Below, in pieces: positions 53,709 to 62,408 of a DNA stretch of 64,000 nucleotides (its first letter is position 1; every line of letters starts with the position of its first letter). This stretch comes from Sulfurimonas sp. (GTDB lineage: Bacteria > Campylobacterota > Campylobacteria > Campylobacterales > Sulfurimonadaceae). The notes beneath the pieces are model-generated. The model was given only the letters and a program-made list of their open reading frames with translations. It was not told the origin of the DNA and ran no database searches. The stretch covers positions 42,786 to 106,785 of the forward strand of contig JAQTWZ010000001.1 in the NCBI GenBank assembly GCA_028689055.1. Direction: 5' to 3'. Made by a program: the position numbers and the translations under genes.

Positions 53709-54030
53709 AGGTGACATTGTAACAGTCAATCTGAATCCTAAAAAAGGAGATGAAGTTGGAAAAATAAGACCGGCTGTTATTATCTCGGGAAATGATGAAA
53801 ATGCAATTTTAGATACAGTTATCCTTATGCCACTTTCAACTGATTTAATTGATGATATGCTTCCATATAGAATGAGAATTTTAAAAAGAGATAATCTAAC
53901 TCAAGACTCTGATCTTTTAATCAATCAAATACGAACTCTTTCTAAACAAAGAATAGGTGAAAAAATTGCAAAACTCACAAATGATGAATACGAACAAATA
54001 ATCAAATCGCTTTGCAAAAACTTTAATTAG
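53695..54030 (+). CDS. PemK/MazF-type endoribonuclease toxin
   Basis: 111 residues from ATG 53695 (GGAG at spacing 6; ATG 53692 is an alternative). MazF-family pattern: GDIVTVNLNPKKGDEVGKIRPAVIIS, VILMPLST, and SDLLINQIRTLSKQRI. Overlaps the antitoxin by 14 bases. Would cleave mRNA when released from the antitoxin. Confidence 0.85.
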   Translation: MELNKGDIVTVNLNPKKGDEVGKIRPAVIISGNDENAILDTVILMPLSTDLIDDMLPYRMRILKRDNLTQDSDLLINQIRTLSKQRIGEKIAKLTNDEYEQIIKSLCKNFN

Positions 54031-54039
54031 GAGAACTAT

Positions 54040-54600
54040 ATGCTAATTGGCTATGCTAGAGTCTCCACAACCGACCAAAACCTTACTCTTCAAAAAGATG
54101 CACTAGCAAAAGCCGGTTGCGAAAAAATTTATGAAGATGAGATGAGTGGCACAAAAGATAATCGCCCTGGACTTAATCAAGCGTTGGAAATGCTTAGAAA
54201 AGACGATACTCTTATTGTATGGAAACTTGATCGCCTTGGAAGAAGTGTAAAAAGTTTAATTGAACTTGTTAGTGATTTAAATCAAAAAGGTATTCATTTT
54301 AAAAGTTTAACAGATTCAATCGATACAGGAACTCCAAGCGGGAGGTTCTTTTTTAATGTGATGGCAAGTTTAGCGCAGATGGAGCGGGAACTCATAGTTG
54401 AGAGAACTCGTGCAGGATTGGAAGTGGCACGTGCCCTTGGACGAAAAGGGGGCCGTAAGCGAACCATGACCGACTCTAAAATTACTTCCGCGAAACGTCT
54501 TCTTGCCAGCGGAGTACCACCTCGTGATGTGGCCAAAGATCTTGGTGTTTCTTTGGCCACACTCTATCGATGGATACCGGCTTCGGAACAAATTGATTGA
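54040..54600 (+). CDS. Serine recombinase (resolvase/invertase)
   Basis: 186 residues. Catalytic Ser in IGYARVSTTDQN near residue 10, then KLDRLGRS, DTGTPSGRFFFNVMASLAQMERELI and a Hin-type helix-turn-helix (VAKDLGVSLATLYRW) at the C-terminus. AGGAGA upstream. Typical of plasmid- or transposon-borne resolvases. It is the only serine recombinase in view; no invertible segment was found next to it. Confidence 0.92.
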   Translation: MLIGYARVSTTDQNLTLQKDALAKAGCEKIYEDEMSGTKDNRPGLNQALEMLRKDDTLIVWKLDRLGRSVKSLIELVSDLNQKGIHFKSLTDSIDTGTPSGRFFFNVMASLAQMERELIVERTRAGLEVARALGRKGGRKRTMTDSKITSAKRLLASGVPPRDVAKDLGVSLATLYRWIPASEQID

Positions 54601-54625
54601 CAAATCACAAATTAGGATTTGCAAA

Positions 54626-55069
54626 GTGGCTAAAAATAATAAAACAAATATAACTCCAGATGATGATTCTCTCGTTGATATTAACATATACGAGTATGGT
54701 GATGATCGGGCTAATATAAAAATCAGTGTTGTTAAAGTATGGGATATTGACGAGCAAGTACTTATACATATGCATGCCCAAATATTTAATATTTATTTAA
54801 ATTGGATAAAAGAAAATCAGACGAATGAAAGTTTTATTCAATGTCTTCACATTATAAAACTACACAATGATTCACTTATATTGAAACAAACCGTATTTAA
54901 AATAGATATTGCAAATGGAACAATTGTTGATTTAAAAAATAAGATTGTGGCAGAAATTGACGGTATGCTTGCATTTAACAATATAGTACTTTACATCAAA
55001 GATATGGAGCTTTGGATCAGTAACAGAGAAGATCCAAAAGAACAATATTACTGCAAAAGGTGTCAATAG
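54626..55069 (+). CDS. Hypothetical protein after the resolvase
   Basis: 147 residues from GTG 54626 (AGGA about 9 bases before). Soluble and acidic-to-neutral: VDINIYEYGDDRANIKISVV, LNWIKENQTNESFIQCLHII. The last residues contain a C-x2-C-like YYCKRCQ. The longer open frame upstream overlaps the resolvase and is not needed. Family not recognised. Confidence 0.55.
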   Translation: MAKNNKTNITPDDDSLVDINIYEYGDDRANIKISVVKVWDIDEQVLIHMHAQIFNIYLNWIKENQTNESFIQCLHIIKLHNDSLILKQTVFKIDIANGTIVDLKNKIVAEIDGMLAFNNIVLYIKDMELWISNREDPKEQYYCKRCQ

Positions 55070-55423
55070 CTTTCCTATAAACTCGTCTGAGTAGGATTTT
55101 ATTCCGTTTCCTGAAATGACCAGTTAGACAGATAAATTTAGCTTAGCGTGCTATTTTTTCCGAATTCTGTGGTGACCCGTATAGCTTTATCAAAAAATAC
55201 AAAATGGAGAAAACTGCTTTAAGCTAACTTTAAAGGGGGATACCGAAAAAAGGAGATTGTTGATGAGCACCCATAATTCTAATGTAAAGTGCATCTATTT
55301 TAACGAGTAAACCTTGTTATCTGGGTTTACTCAAGGTGATTAAAAGTTTAAAAAACTTTTAAATATATCAAAATAAGCAAACGCAGGAGAAATAAAATAC
55401 TCTTGTAAATTTGTACTTAAGAC
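55070..55423. other. Gap between accessory region and the pldA operon
   Basis: No substantial gene. A ribosome site plus 15-codon ORF (MSTHNSNVKCIYFNE, 55263-55310) may be a remnant. A hairpin GAGTAAACC (55305-55313) / GGTTTACTC (55324-55332) sits between the converging units. One AAACGCAG at 55379 is the only copy of the native 8-mer right of 38 kb. Confidence 0.5.
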
Positions 55424-56728
55424 TCAAAAAAGCTCTCTGGAAAAAGAAAATCCTGCGGCACTTTTTGTGACAAAGCGATCGTAATCGATTAGGCTTTCAC
55501 CATATCCGTTGAAAAACTTGATATACCAGAATGTGTTTTCTGAATTAAAAAATGGATATGACCAGTGTAAATCAACCGCCCCTCTATGTTGACCTCCTGA
55601 ACCGAAGTTATAGCGCAGAAGCGATCCAAATTCATGTTCACCATAGAGATATTTGAGTTTGATATCGCCATATCCTAGGTAGTCTTGAATATTTGGATTA
55701 TCATCACCGTTTGTATTAGGATCATATTCGCCCGATTCAGGATTGACAGCTCCGTCAAAATATCCGGCATATTTTTCTTCTTCGGGGATTTTAAACCATA
55801 CTCGGGAGGCAAGAAATAGATTGTTCCATTGCCACATTCCGGTCAGATAGAGACGATCCCATGATCTTGAACGATATCCCTCTTGGCCATTAGATTCATG
55901 TAAATAGCCCACTTTTACCGATTTAAGACCGTATTTATCATCGAGCACTTGGGAAGAAGGAAGTCCTACAAAAAGCTCAGGAAGATAGTTAGTTTCACGA
56001 AAAGGCCCTGATTCGCTATAGCGTTGCCACCACACTCTTTGAGTATATGCAAAGTTGATGTATTCGTTCAAACCAAAAAGATTGTATGTCAACATCTTTG
56101 TTAAACTGACTTGGAACTCTACTTCAATATTTTGAGCATAATTGTCGTACTGCTCATGCTGTGCTGTTGTATAGTTAGTAGGATGAGTATTAGAAGATAT
56201 GCGTGGGTATCTTCCCGTTGAATAGCTTAAAGGAAGAAGAAAGTTTGTTTCATACGGATGCAGTCCAAACATACCTTCGCCTAAAATAGAACCCAGCAAC
56301 TTTTTAGTTTCAGGGGTTGTAGTCTCCATTTTACTTAAGGCATACGCCATCCCTTTTTTGTTCGTGGAGGGATCAAACTGTACTTTTAAGCGCTCATAAA
56401 ACGATTTTTTTGATTCTTCTTCATAGTTTTCCATTGTCAATACATAATTGTAATCCGACGCAGCCTGCTGATATAAAAGCGCTGCTTTTTCATAATCAAC
56501 CTCGACGCCGCCCAATCCATTTTGATACAAAAAAGCAAGCCGGTAGATTGAAGGTTTAACTCCGTTTGCTGCTTCCTTTTCAAGTAAAGGCAAGGCTTTG
56601 GCATACTCTTTATCGTTGAAGTAATGGGTACTTTCTTGCATTTTCTCAGTAAAATGATCTTCTGCAAGAAGAAAAAATTGAGAAGATAAGAGTATAGTTA
56701 CAAGTAGAATTTTAGGGATTGTTTTCAT
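55424..56728 (-). CDS. pldA: Outer-membrane phospholipase A with N-terminal Sel1/TPR-like region
   Basis: 434 residues. Signal peptide ~1-22; a helical repeat region ~25-110 (YAKALPLLEKEAANG, LAFLYQNGLGGVEVDYEKAALLY), the Sel1-like pattern; then the OMPLA barrel from ~160 with the catalytic block HESNGQEGYRSRSWDRLY (His-x-Ser and Asn) near 290. It ends in FSFSRELF, an aromatic outer-membrane C-terminus. Hydrolyses surface phospholipids. Last gene of the TetR-led operon, 32 bases after the barrel gene. Confidence 0.87.
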   Translation of the reverse strand: MKTIPKILLVTILLSSQFFLLAEDHFTEKMQESTHYFNDKEYAKALPLLEKEAANGVKPSIYRLAFLYQNGLGGVEVDYEKAALLYQQAASDYNYVLTMENYEEESKKSFYERLKVQFDPSTNKKGMAYALSKMETTTPETKKLLGSILGEGMFGLHPYETNFLLPLSYSTGRYPRISSNTHPTNYTTAQHEQYDNYAQNIEVEFQVSLTKMLTYNLFGLNEYINFAYTQRVWWQRYSESGPFRETNYLPELFVGLPSSQVLDDKYGLKSVKVGYLHESNGQEGYRSRSWDRLYLTGMWQWNNLFLASRVWFKIPEEEKYAGYFDGAVNPESGEYDPNTNGDDNPNIQDYLGYGDIKLKYLYGEHEFGSLLRYNFGSGGQHRGAVDLHWSYPFFNSENTFWYIKFFNGYGESLIDYDRFVTKSAAGFSFSRELF

Positions 56729-56760
56729 CCGTTGCCTCCGTTAAAATGTTATTTTAAAAT

Positions 56761-57864
56761 TTAGATAGAGAGTATACCATAATCGCCAAATTCACTCCCG
56801 CTCTTTCCGATATAAAACATACTTCCCAAGCCTAATGCAATATCATCAGCCAATGAGTAGTGTATACTTGGGCTCAAAAAATAGCTTTTGTCTTCCATAT
56901 TTATAATACTAGTTAAAGAACCATTTAAAAGAGCATTAAATTCATATCCGCCACTGAATCCCACATAATCATGGGAAGAAACAAGATTCTGAGGTGTACC
57001 TGAGGAGAGGTATGAACGCAGTTCTTTCGCAAATGTTTTAGAACTATGAAGCCATTCTCCCGCAAGAGTAAAGGAATTTTCAAATGCGTAATCCGCACCG
57101 ATAAGTCCTTGAAAAAATGTTTCCTTGAGCACTTTGTCTTCAAACCATCCTCCTTCAGAGCGCAGTTCAATCCCGCTTTGAAACAGTTCTCCCTCAAGTT
57201 CGTACCCAATCATGGAAGCATCATCGCCACTTACCACATCAATAGCCGCATCAGCAAAACCGAAGTAGCCTTTCGCGCGTCCTGCATATTTTATGCTGTT
57301 ATCCGCTCTCTGTGCGGCTACAGCGGTAATCTGGCTTAAATCGCTAGGCGAATAAGTATATGAGAGGGCAAATACTCCATACACTTCATCTGGCTCCAAC
57401 GCCAAAGGATTTTTCGGGTTGAATAAATCTGTCGGATTCCAGATACGTCCGACTCCCATGCTCACCTTTTGCAAACCAATACTGAGGCGGTTCTTTTGAT
57501 CAGCATAGCCTGCATAAAAACGGTAAAGTTCTCCGAAGAGTTCCCCCTCAGTGTAATCAGCTGCATCTGTTTTAGTATAAAACGGTGTATCGGCGCGTTG
57601 ATTACGCAAGGCTTTATATGAACTACTGTTGAGAGTGTCATACCCGATTGTATTTTTTAAGTCACCGATTACTGTAGCAAACCAGTTTCCTTCTCTAAAA
57701 TTACTTGTTAAGCGAAACCGATTGGTGTTGTAGAGGGTACGCTCCTCAGTTGCATTTAGCGGAGCCGAAAGTGTAAAGTTGCTGTTCTCATAGGTCGTTT
57801 CGCTCTCTATGGCCTCTGCATTTAAGGCTAAAAACAGTGCCATAAAGATGCTTCTGTAGCTCAT
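56761..57864 (-). CDS. Outer-membrane beta-barrel protein of unknown function
   Basis: 367 residues, signal peptide ~1-19, then alternating strands with aromatic girdles. GRIWNPTDLFNPKNPLALEPDE near ~135 recalls the motif in DUF1302-like or porin-type proteins found with LolA-like/FtsX clusters. The start overlaps the stop of the ATPase gene by 4 bases, so it is part of the transport operon. It may be the outer-membrane receiver of the cargo. Confidence 0.7.
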   Translation of the reverse strand: MSYRSIFMALFLALNAEAIESETTYENSNFTLSAPLNATEERTLYNTNRFRLTSNFREGNWFATVIGDLKNTIGYDTLNSSSYKALRNQRADTPFYTKTDAADYTEGELFGELYRFYAGYADQKNRLSIGLQKVSMGVGRIWNPTDLFNPKNPLALEPDEVYGVFALSYTYSPSDLSQITAVAAQRADNSIKYAGRAKGYFGFADAAIDVVSGDDASMIGYELEGELFQSGIELRSEGGWFEDKVLKETFFQGLIGADYAFENSFTLAGEWLHSSKTFAKELRSYLSSGTPQNLVSSHDYVGFSGGYEFNALLNGSLTSIINMEDKSYFLSPSIHYSLADDIALGLGSMFYIGKSGSEFGDYGILSI

Positions 57865-58550
57865 GGTCGTACAATATCCTCAAGAATTTTCCCATCTCGT
57901 AAAATAATTGAGCGTCGTGCTTTTTCGATTACCATTGGGTCATGTGAAGAGAAAATTATAGTCACCTTTTCCTCTTCGTTGAGGCGGCGCATCAGCTCCA
58001 TCAGTTTTTCTCCGTTTGCCGTATCAAGATTAGCGGTCGGTTCATCTGCTAAAATAAGTTTTGGTTTACTCGCTACCGCGCGGGCTACCGCAACACGCTG
58101 TTGCTGACCGCCGCTTAAGTGGTCCGGAAGTTTGTTTAAGTAGTCATCAATATCGAGCTCTTTTGCCACCTCAAGTACTCTTTTATCACACTCACTTTGT
58201 GAATACCCAAGAAGCTTCATAATATACTCAATATTTTCCTTTACAGTAAGAACCGGAATCAAGTTGTAGGCTTGAAAAACAAACCCGATATGCTCACGCC
58301 GAAACAGAGCTAATTCACTTTCATTTAAAGCGGTAATCTCAGTTCCTTCTAGATCAACTGTTCCGCTGTTTGGACTATCAAGTCCTCCGATGATGTTAAG
58401 AAGGGTGCTCTTACCGCTTCCACTTGGTCCGGAGATAACAATAAACTCCTCTTTGGCGATTACAAGATCCACTTCTCTTAGAGCAATGCTCTCATTTTCG
58501 CTTCCTTGGTTAAAGATTTTTTTGATTTTATGTATAGTTAAAAAGTTCAT
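57861..58550 (-). CDS. LolD/MacB-type ABC transporter ATPase
   Basis: 229 residues. Walker A GPSGSGKST at ~41-49, Q-loop FVFQAYNLIP, signature LSGGQQQRVAVARA, Walker B LILADEPTANLD, His switch FSSHD. Size and sequence are those of the LolD/MacB group that drives FtsX-type permeases by mechanotransmission. Partner permeases are encoded just upstream (gap 5 bases). Confidence 0.93.
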   Translation of the reverse strand: MNFLTIHKIKKIFNQGSENESIALREVDLVIAKEEFIVISGPSGSGKSTLLNIIGGLDSPNSGTVDLEGTEITALNESELALFRREHIGFVFQAYNLIPVLTVKENIEYIMKLLGYSQSECDKRVLEVAKELDIDDYLNKLPDHLSGGQQQRVAVARAVASKPKLILADEPTANLDTANGEKLMELMRRLNEEEKVTIIFSSHDPMVIEKARRSIILRDGKILEDIVRP

Positions 58551-58555
58551 AATTA

Positions 58556-59791
58556 CTACTCGTTTATAGATTGAATTGGGTTGCGTTTTTTTAGAGTGCG
58601 AATCGGTATGATTACGGCAGCCAAAGTCGCTAAAATAACACTTGCTAATGATTGGGTAAAATACTCTGGCTTGATTATGGCATGCATCGAAGAGTCCATG
58701 CCAAAGATTGCAAAAGCATCGCTAAAACCTGAGAGGTCAAGTCCATAAATTTTTAAATACCACAATAAAGCAGCTCCTAGAATTGCTCCAATAAAATAGC
58801 CGCTTAGTGTAATGATAAGTGATTCATAGATAATCAACCGAGCAATATCTTTAAACTGTGTCCCGATTGCCATCATTATCCCAAACTCTCTTATTCTCTC
58901 TAGAACTGAGACAAGAACTACACCAAAGATACCAAGTGTAGCAACTATAAAAATAAATGCAGAACTGATGCTATTAAAAGTTTGCATCATTACTTCCCCT
59001 TCATGCAGCGAAGGGGAAAGCTCTTTGTAGGTGTAGATTGCCAAGGTGTCATTTTTAAGAGTTGAGATGAGATTTTGTTTAAATAGATACTCATCGTTTT
59101 GACTTTTTAGTAAAATCGCAACTTCTGTCACCCCTTGAATGCCAATGAGTTTAGCCATGATAGTTTGATTCATCACAAGAGTGCTGCTGTCAATAAGAGT
59201 ATTATGCGTTTTAAGTATTCCCTCAATTTTAAGTGCAATCGATACGATCTCATTATTTGTATCCTGCATCGTCACAATTACCTTTTTGCCGATACTCAGT
59301 TTTAATTTTTTAGCCAATCTATAGCCTATAAGCACTCCTCGCTCTCTTTTACCAAAACTATAATCTCCATCAATTATAAAATCTTGTAACTGGCTATGAT
59401 TTTTCTCTTTTAACAAATCGATTCCCATTACAGTTATGCTTTGGGAATATCCTGCTGTTGCTACAAGTGCCTGTTGGTTTATTCGTAAAGCATAACTCTT
59501 TATTTGAGAATAGCTGTCCAATATTTCTGTAATTGATTGCGAATTATCAATGTTATAGTTTATATTGTTTTGGGCACGAAAAGATTTGTGTTGAATGCTG
59601 ATTGTTCCGCTTCCGGTTTTGACGGTATTTTGCGTCATTTGAACCATCATCCCCTCATAGAGCCCCTCCATCAAAAGTAAGCCAATTAAAGATAAAGCTA
59701 TCATGAGCGATATCAAAATTGCACGACCTCTGCGACGAAAAATGTGCAAAACCGCCATTTTTAAATAGATATTTTGTGTTAAATTAAACAT
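58556..59791 (-). CDS. FtsX-family ABC permease 2 (LolC/E-like)
   Basis: 411 residues. N-terminal transmembrane helix (~18-38), large periplasmic domain (~45-275), then three C-terminal helices (~285-400), the LolC/LolE/MacB layout. Contains TFNSISSAFIFIVATLGIFGVVLVS and REFGIMMAIGTQ, the family's coupling segment. Overlaps the first permease by 8 bases. Confidence 0.9.
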   Translation of the reverse strand: MFNLTQNIYLKMAVLHIFRRRGRAILISLMIALSLIGLLLMEGLYEGMMVQMTQNTVKTGSGTISIQHKSFRAQNNINYNIDNSQSITEILDSYSQIKSYALRINQQALVATAGYSQSITVMGIDLLKEKNHSQLQDFIIDGDYSFGKRERGVLIGYRLAKKLKLSIGKKVIVTMQDTNNEIVSIALKIEGILKTHNTLIDSSTLVMNQTIMAKLIGIQGVTEVAILLKSQNDEYLFKQNLISTLKNDTLAIYTYKELSPSLHEGEVMMQTFNSISSAFIFIVATLGIFGVVLVSVLERIREFGIMMAIGTQFKDIARLIIYESLIITLSGYFIGAILGAALLWYLKIYGLDLSGFSDAFAIFGMDSSMHAIIKPEYFTQSLASVILATLAAVIIPIRTLKKRNPIQSINE

Positions 59792-61025
59792 ATCGTATCG
59801 CCTCTATAGGAGTGAATCTATTTATCATCGCAATAGGATACAAAACTGTTAAAAGATTAAGCAGCAGCATAATGAACATCTGAGTAAAAATAGATGCCAA
59901 ATCAAACTGCGTAGGCAACGTGGTTTCTGCCACCATGTTGTACTGTTTATAATAATCTTCCATTTCCATATCCCCAATAGATGTTAATTCAATAGGATTT
60001 TTTTCATAATAGTGCGTTGCGTAACCGCTTGCAACACCTCCGACACTTACGCTTAAGAGTCCTAGTAAAAGCGCCTCAAAAAGAAGCATTCCCATAACCT
60101 GCGAAGGTGTAGTTCCAATTGCTCTTAAGACTCCAATCTGTCGAACGCGACCATATACGGAGAGAAAAGCAAAGATGGCAATAACAAAGAAAATAACAAT
60201 AAAAAAGATTCCAAGCGTGATATAGCTAAATATTCCATCTATCTCCATTGCTACTATAAAATCTTCTAGTATCTGTTTGTAGTTTCTAACTTCTAGTGTG
60301 TTCGATAAGTTTTGTTTTAACGTTTCACTTACTGTATCAATTTTAGAGATATCCTCAGGAGTTGCGATAATATGTGTCGCAATATCACTACTATGCATAA
60401 GCACATCAAAATAGGCTTTATTGACAAAAGCAGAGCTGTTGTCAAACTCATAAAGTTTCGTCCTGAAAATCCCTTTTACTATAAGGTTATCAGCAGCAAA
60501 TGAGTAATCAGCTGCAGTAGAGATAAAAGAGACACTATCGCCTATCTTTAGATCAAGCCGTTTTGCCAACTCATTTCCGATGTACAAAGCATTTGTATCG
60601 CTGCTTGAGAGATATTCACCCTCAACCAATGCGTTTTTAAGTCTGGATACTTTTGCCTCACTCTCGGGCTCAATTGCACAAAACATCCCACCGACAGTCA
60701 GCTTATCGCTTGAATAGAGTGCAAAGGTTTCAAACCTGCTTGATACTGCTTTAATACCTGTAGTTTTAGTTACTTTGTCTTTAACTTCAGACTCATTAAA
60801 AATAAGGTTCTCAAAACTGGGGTCATCTTCAAACTTAGCATCTCTTACCTGAATATAACCAGGATATGTCTCAACACTTGATTGAATAAGTTGCGTATGG
60901 GTTCCCTCAGAAATAGCAGCAACAAAAATCAAAAGAGCTGTAGAAAAAGCACTTAATAAAAAAGTGATAATTGAGCGTTTTTTATGAGTTGTAAGCTCTC
61001 TTAAAGCCATTTTTAGAATAATCAT
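59784..61025 (-). CDS. FtsX-family ABC permease 1 (LolC/E-like)
   Basis: 413 residues with the same layout: helix ~15-38, periplasmic domain ~45-260, C-terminal helices ~265-400; YGRVRQIGVLRAIGTTPSQVMGML is the coupling segment. Two different permeases in tandem imply a heterodimer, as for LolC/LolE. Start overlaps the LolA-like stop by 4 bases. Confidence 0.9.
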   Translation of the reverse strand: MIILKMALRELTTHKKRSIITFLLSAFSTALLIFVAAISEGTHTQLIQSSVETYPGYIQVRDAKFEDDPSFENLIFNESEVKDKVTKTTGIKAVSSRFETFALYSSDKLTVGGMFCAIEPESEAKVSRLKNALVEGEYLSSSDTNALYIGNELAKRLDLKIGDSVSFISTAADYSFAADNLIVKGIFRTKLYEFDNSSAFVNKAYFDVLMHSSDIATHIIATPEDISKIDTVSETLKQNLSNTLEVRNYKQILEDFIVAMEIDGIFSYITLGIFFIVIFFVIAIFAFLSVYGRVRQIGVLRAIGTTPSQVMGMLLFEALLLGLLSVSVGGVASGYATHYYEKNPIELTSIGDMEMEDYYKQYNMVAETTLPTQFDLASIFTQMFIMLLLNLLTVLYPIAMINRFTPIEAIRYV

Positions 61026-61747
61026 CTACTAAACCGTATAAGTGCATTTTTGGTAAACATTGCATCATCAATTCTGCTCTCAAAATCAACTTCATCCATT
61101 GTTACAACTGTTTTATTTTTTTCTTTTTGGCTTGGTATGAGAGTCATAACAGTGGGAAGATATCGTGAGCCAATAACTTTTATTTCACTATAATAAAGAG
61201 TTCTCTGCTCTTTAGCATCTTCATCATAATAGATTGCACGAAGAGGCACATAGTTCTCTTTTTGCACTTCCATAACAATTTTACCCCACACTACGGGGGC
61301 ATCTTGTTTTGGTATGAGTGTTAGGGTGTATTTTGTAGAATCCTCAGAGCTTAGAGTAGGAATGTAGTCATCAACAATTGAACTCTCTTTTGCCATATCA
61401 TCGTTAGTAAAATCACTTCCCATCCAGTTTTGCATCATCATAGAAGCTGGAATTTTGATGGTTTTTTCTATTTTTGGCACATATTGCCACATCGTTGTGT
61501 CAATTTTTAAAAACGTTATCCCCATATCGCTTTTTGGATAAAGAATCCTGATAAAACTTTTTTCATTCCCACGGTTCCAACTCTCCATCTTCATAGTTCG
61601 TTCACCCCTTGAGGTAGTCACACTCATAGTGATTTTCGAATATCCATTTTCACTTTGTAAATTATGCTCGACTTTTTCAACAATCTCTTGTGCACTTATT
61701 GCCCATAAAGAGAGGCAAAAGAGTAGCAATAGTGATACTGTTTTCAT
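61022..61747 (-). CDS. LolA-like outer-membrane lipoprotein-sorting protein
   Basis: 241 residues. Signal peptide MKTVSLLLLFCLSLWAISA, then the beta-rich LolA/LolB-like fold of the group annotated as outer membrane lipoprotein-sorting protein: SKITMSVTTSRGERTMKME, FIRILYPKSDMGITFLKI, MWQYVPKIEKTIKIPASMM, and MQNWMGSDFTNDDM. A periplasmic carrier of a lipid or lipoprotein is the likely role. Overlaps TetR by 4 bases and the first permease by 4. Confidence 0.85.
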   Translation of the reverse strand: MKTVSLLLLFCLSLWAISAQEIVEKVEHNLQSENGYSKITMSVTTSRGERTMKMESWNRGNEKSFIRILYPKSDMGITFLKIDTTMWQYVPKIEKTIKIPASMMMQNWMGSDFTNDDMAKESSIVDDYIPTLSSEDSTKYTLTLIPKQDAPVVWGKIVMEVQKENYVPLRAIYYDEDAKEQRTLYYSEIKVIGSRYLPTVMTLIPSQKEKNKTVVTMDEVDFESRIDDAMFTKNALIRFSR

Positions 61748-62328
61748 AAAGAGACCCCTATAGTTTGATTATTGGATATTCCACTCCAATAAATTTGAAA
61801 AGTTTTTTCAACCATTTCAGAATTATATTGCTCCGGATGAGCGATAAAATAATTTCCATTCATACGCATATTCCAACTAAAATGCTCTAATATATATTCG
61901 AAACTGTCTATTTTTACTAAATTATTTAAAATCACTTCTTGAAATATATTTGTGTAATAGTCAAATCGTTTACTTGCGTCTTGAACAGCCGAAGCGCTTG
62001 CATAATAATGAAAAGCGTAGTGCTCAAGAAAATTAGCATACTCCGTATTTGCCATTCCCCACTCTATATTGAGATGCCATATCTGCTGTAATTTTTCATA
62101 AACACTTACTTCTTCTTGAAAGTATTGTTTGTGATAACTGATTAATGAATCAAATATCAGTGCGTACAGCTCATGCACCAAATCTTCCTTTGTTTTAAAA
62201 TGATGAAATAACGTACCCGTAGCAACACCTGCTTCTTTGGCTATCAATGCTGTAGGAGTGCTATATATTCCTTTTTCTACAAACAAGCGCATGGCGGTTA
62301 TGAGAATGTTTTCTCGTTTAGTAATCAT
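61744..62328 (-). CDS. TetR-family transcriptional regulator
   Basis: 194 residues. N-terminal helix-turn-helix (ILITAMRLFVEKGIYSTPTALIAKEAGVATGTLFHHFKTKEDLV at ~8-51), then a ligand-binding helical domain with many aromatic residues (YANFLEHYAFHYYASASA). First gene of the lipid-transport operon, so it probably controls that operon and senses a hydrophobic ligand. Confidence 0.9.
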   Translation of the reverse strand: MITKRENILITAMRLFVEKGIYSTPTALIAKEAGVATGTLFHHFKTKEDLVHELYALIFDSLISYHKQYFQEEVSVYEKLQQIWHLNIEWGMANTEYANFLEHYAFHYYASASAVQDASKRFDYYTNIFQEVILNNLVKIDSFEYILEHFSWNMRMNGNYFIAHPEQYNSEMVEKTFQIYWSGISNNQTIGVSL

Positions 62329-62408
62329 AGTAATACCTTATAGACTGATTAGTTGGTTGGTTCTCTTTTTTAATAATAGCTTAAAAAAAGGTCCCATGTC
62401 AATAGCTA
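62329..62408 (-). promoter_or_regulatory. Likely promoter/operator of the TetR-led operon
   Basis: The 80 bases before the TetR ATG contain TATAGACTGATTAGTTGGTT (62339-62358), an imperfect GACTGA/TTAGT-type dyad of the kind TetR repressors bind, plus TATTATTAAAA further upstream as a possible -10. The dyad is weak. Confidence 0.35.

Noticed and set aside
54503..54625. N-terminal extension of the hypothetical protein after the resolvase
   Set aside because: It is the resolvase 3' end in another frame; GTG 54626 with AGGA upstream is the better start.
55150..55200. Second IS256 end (AATTCTGTG match)
   Set aside because: Only nine bases match the terminal repeat and there is no partner end or duplication.
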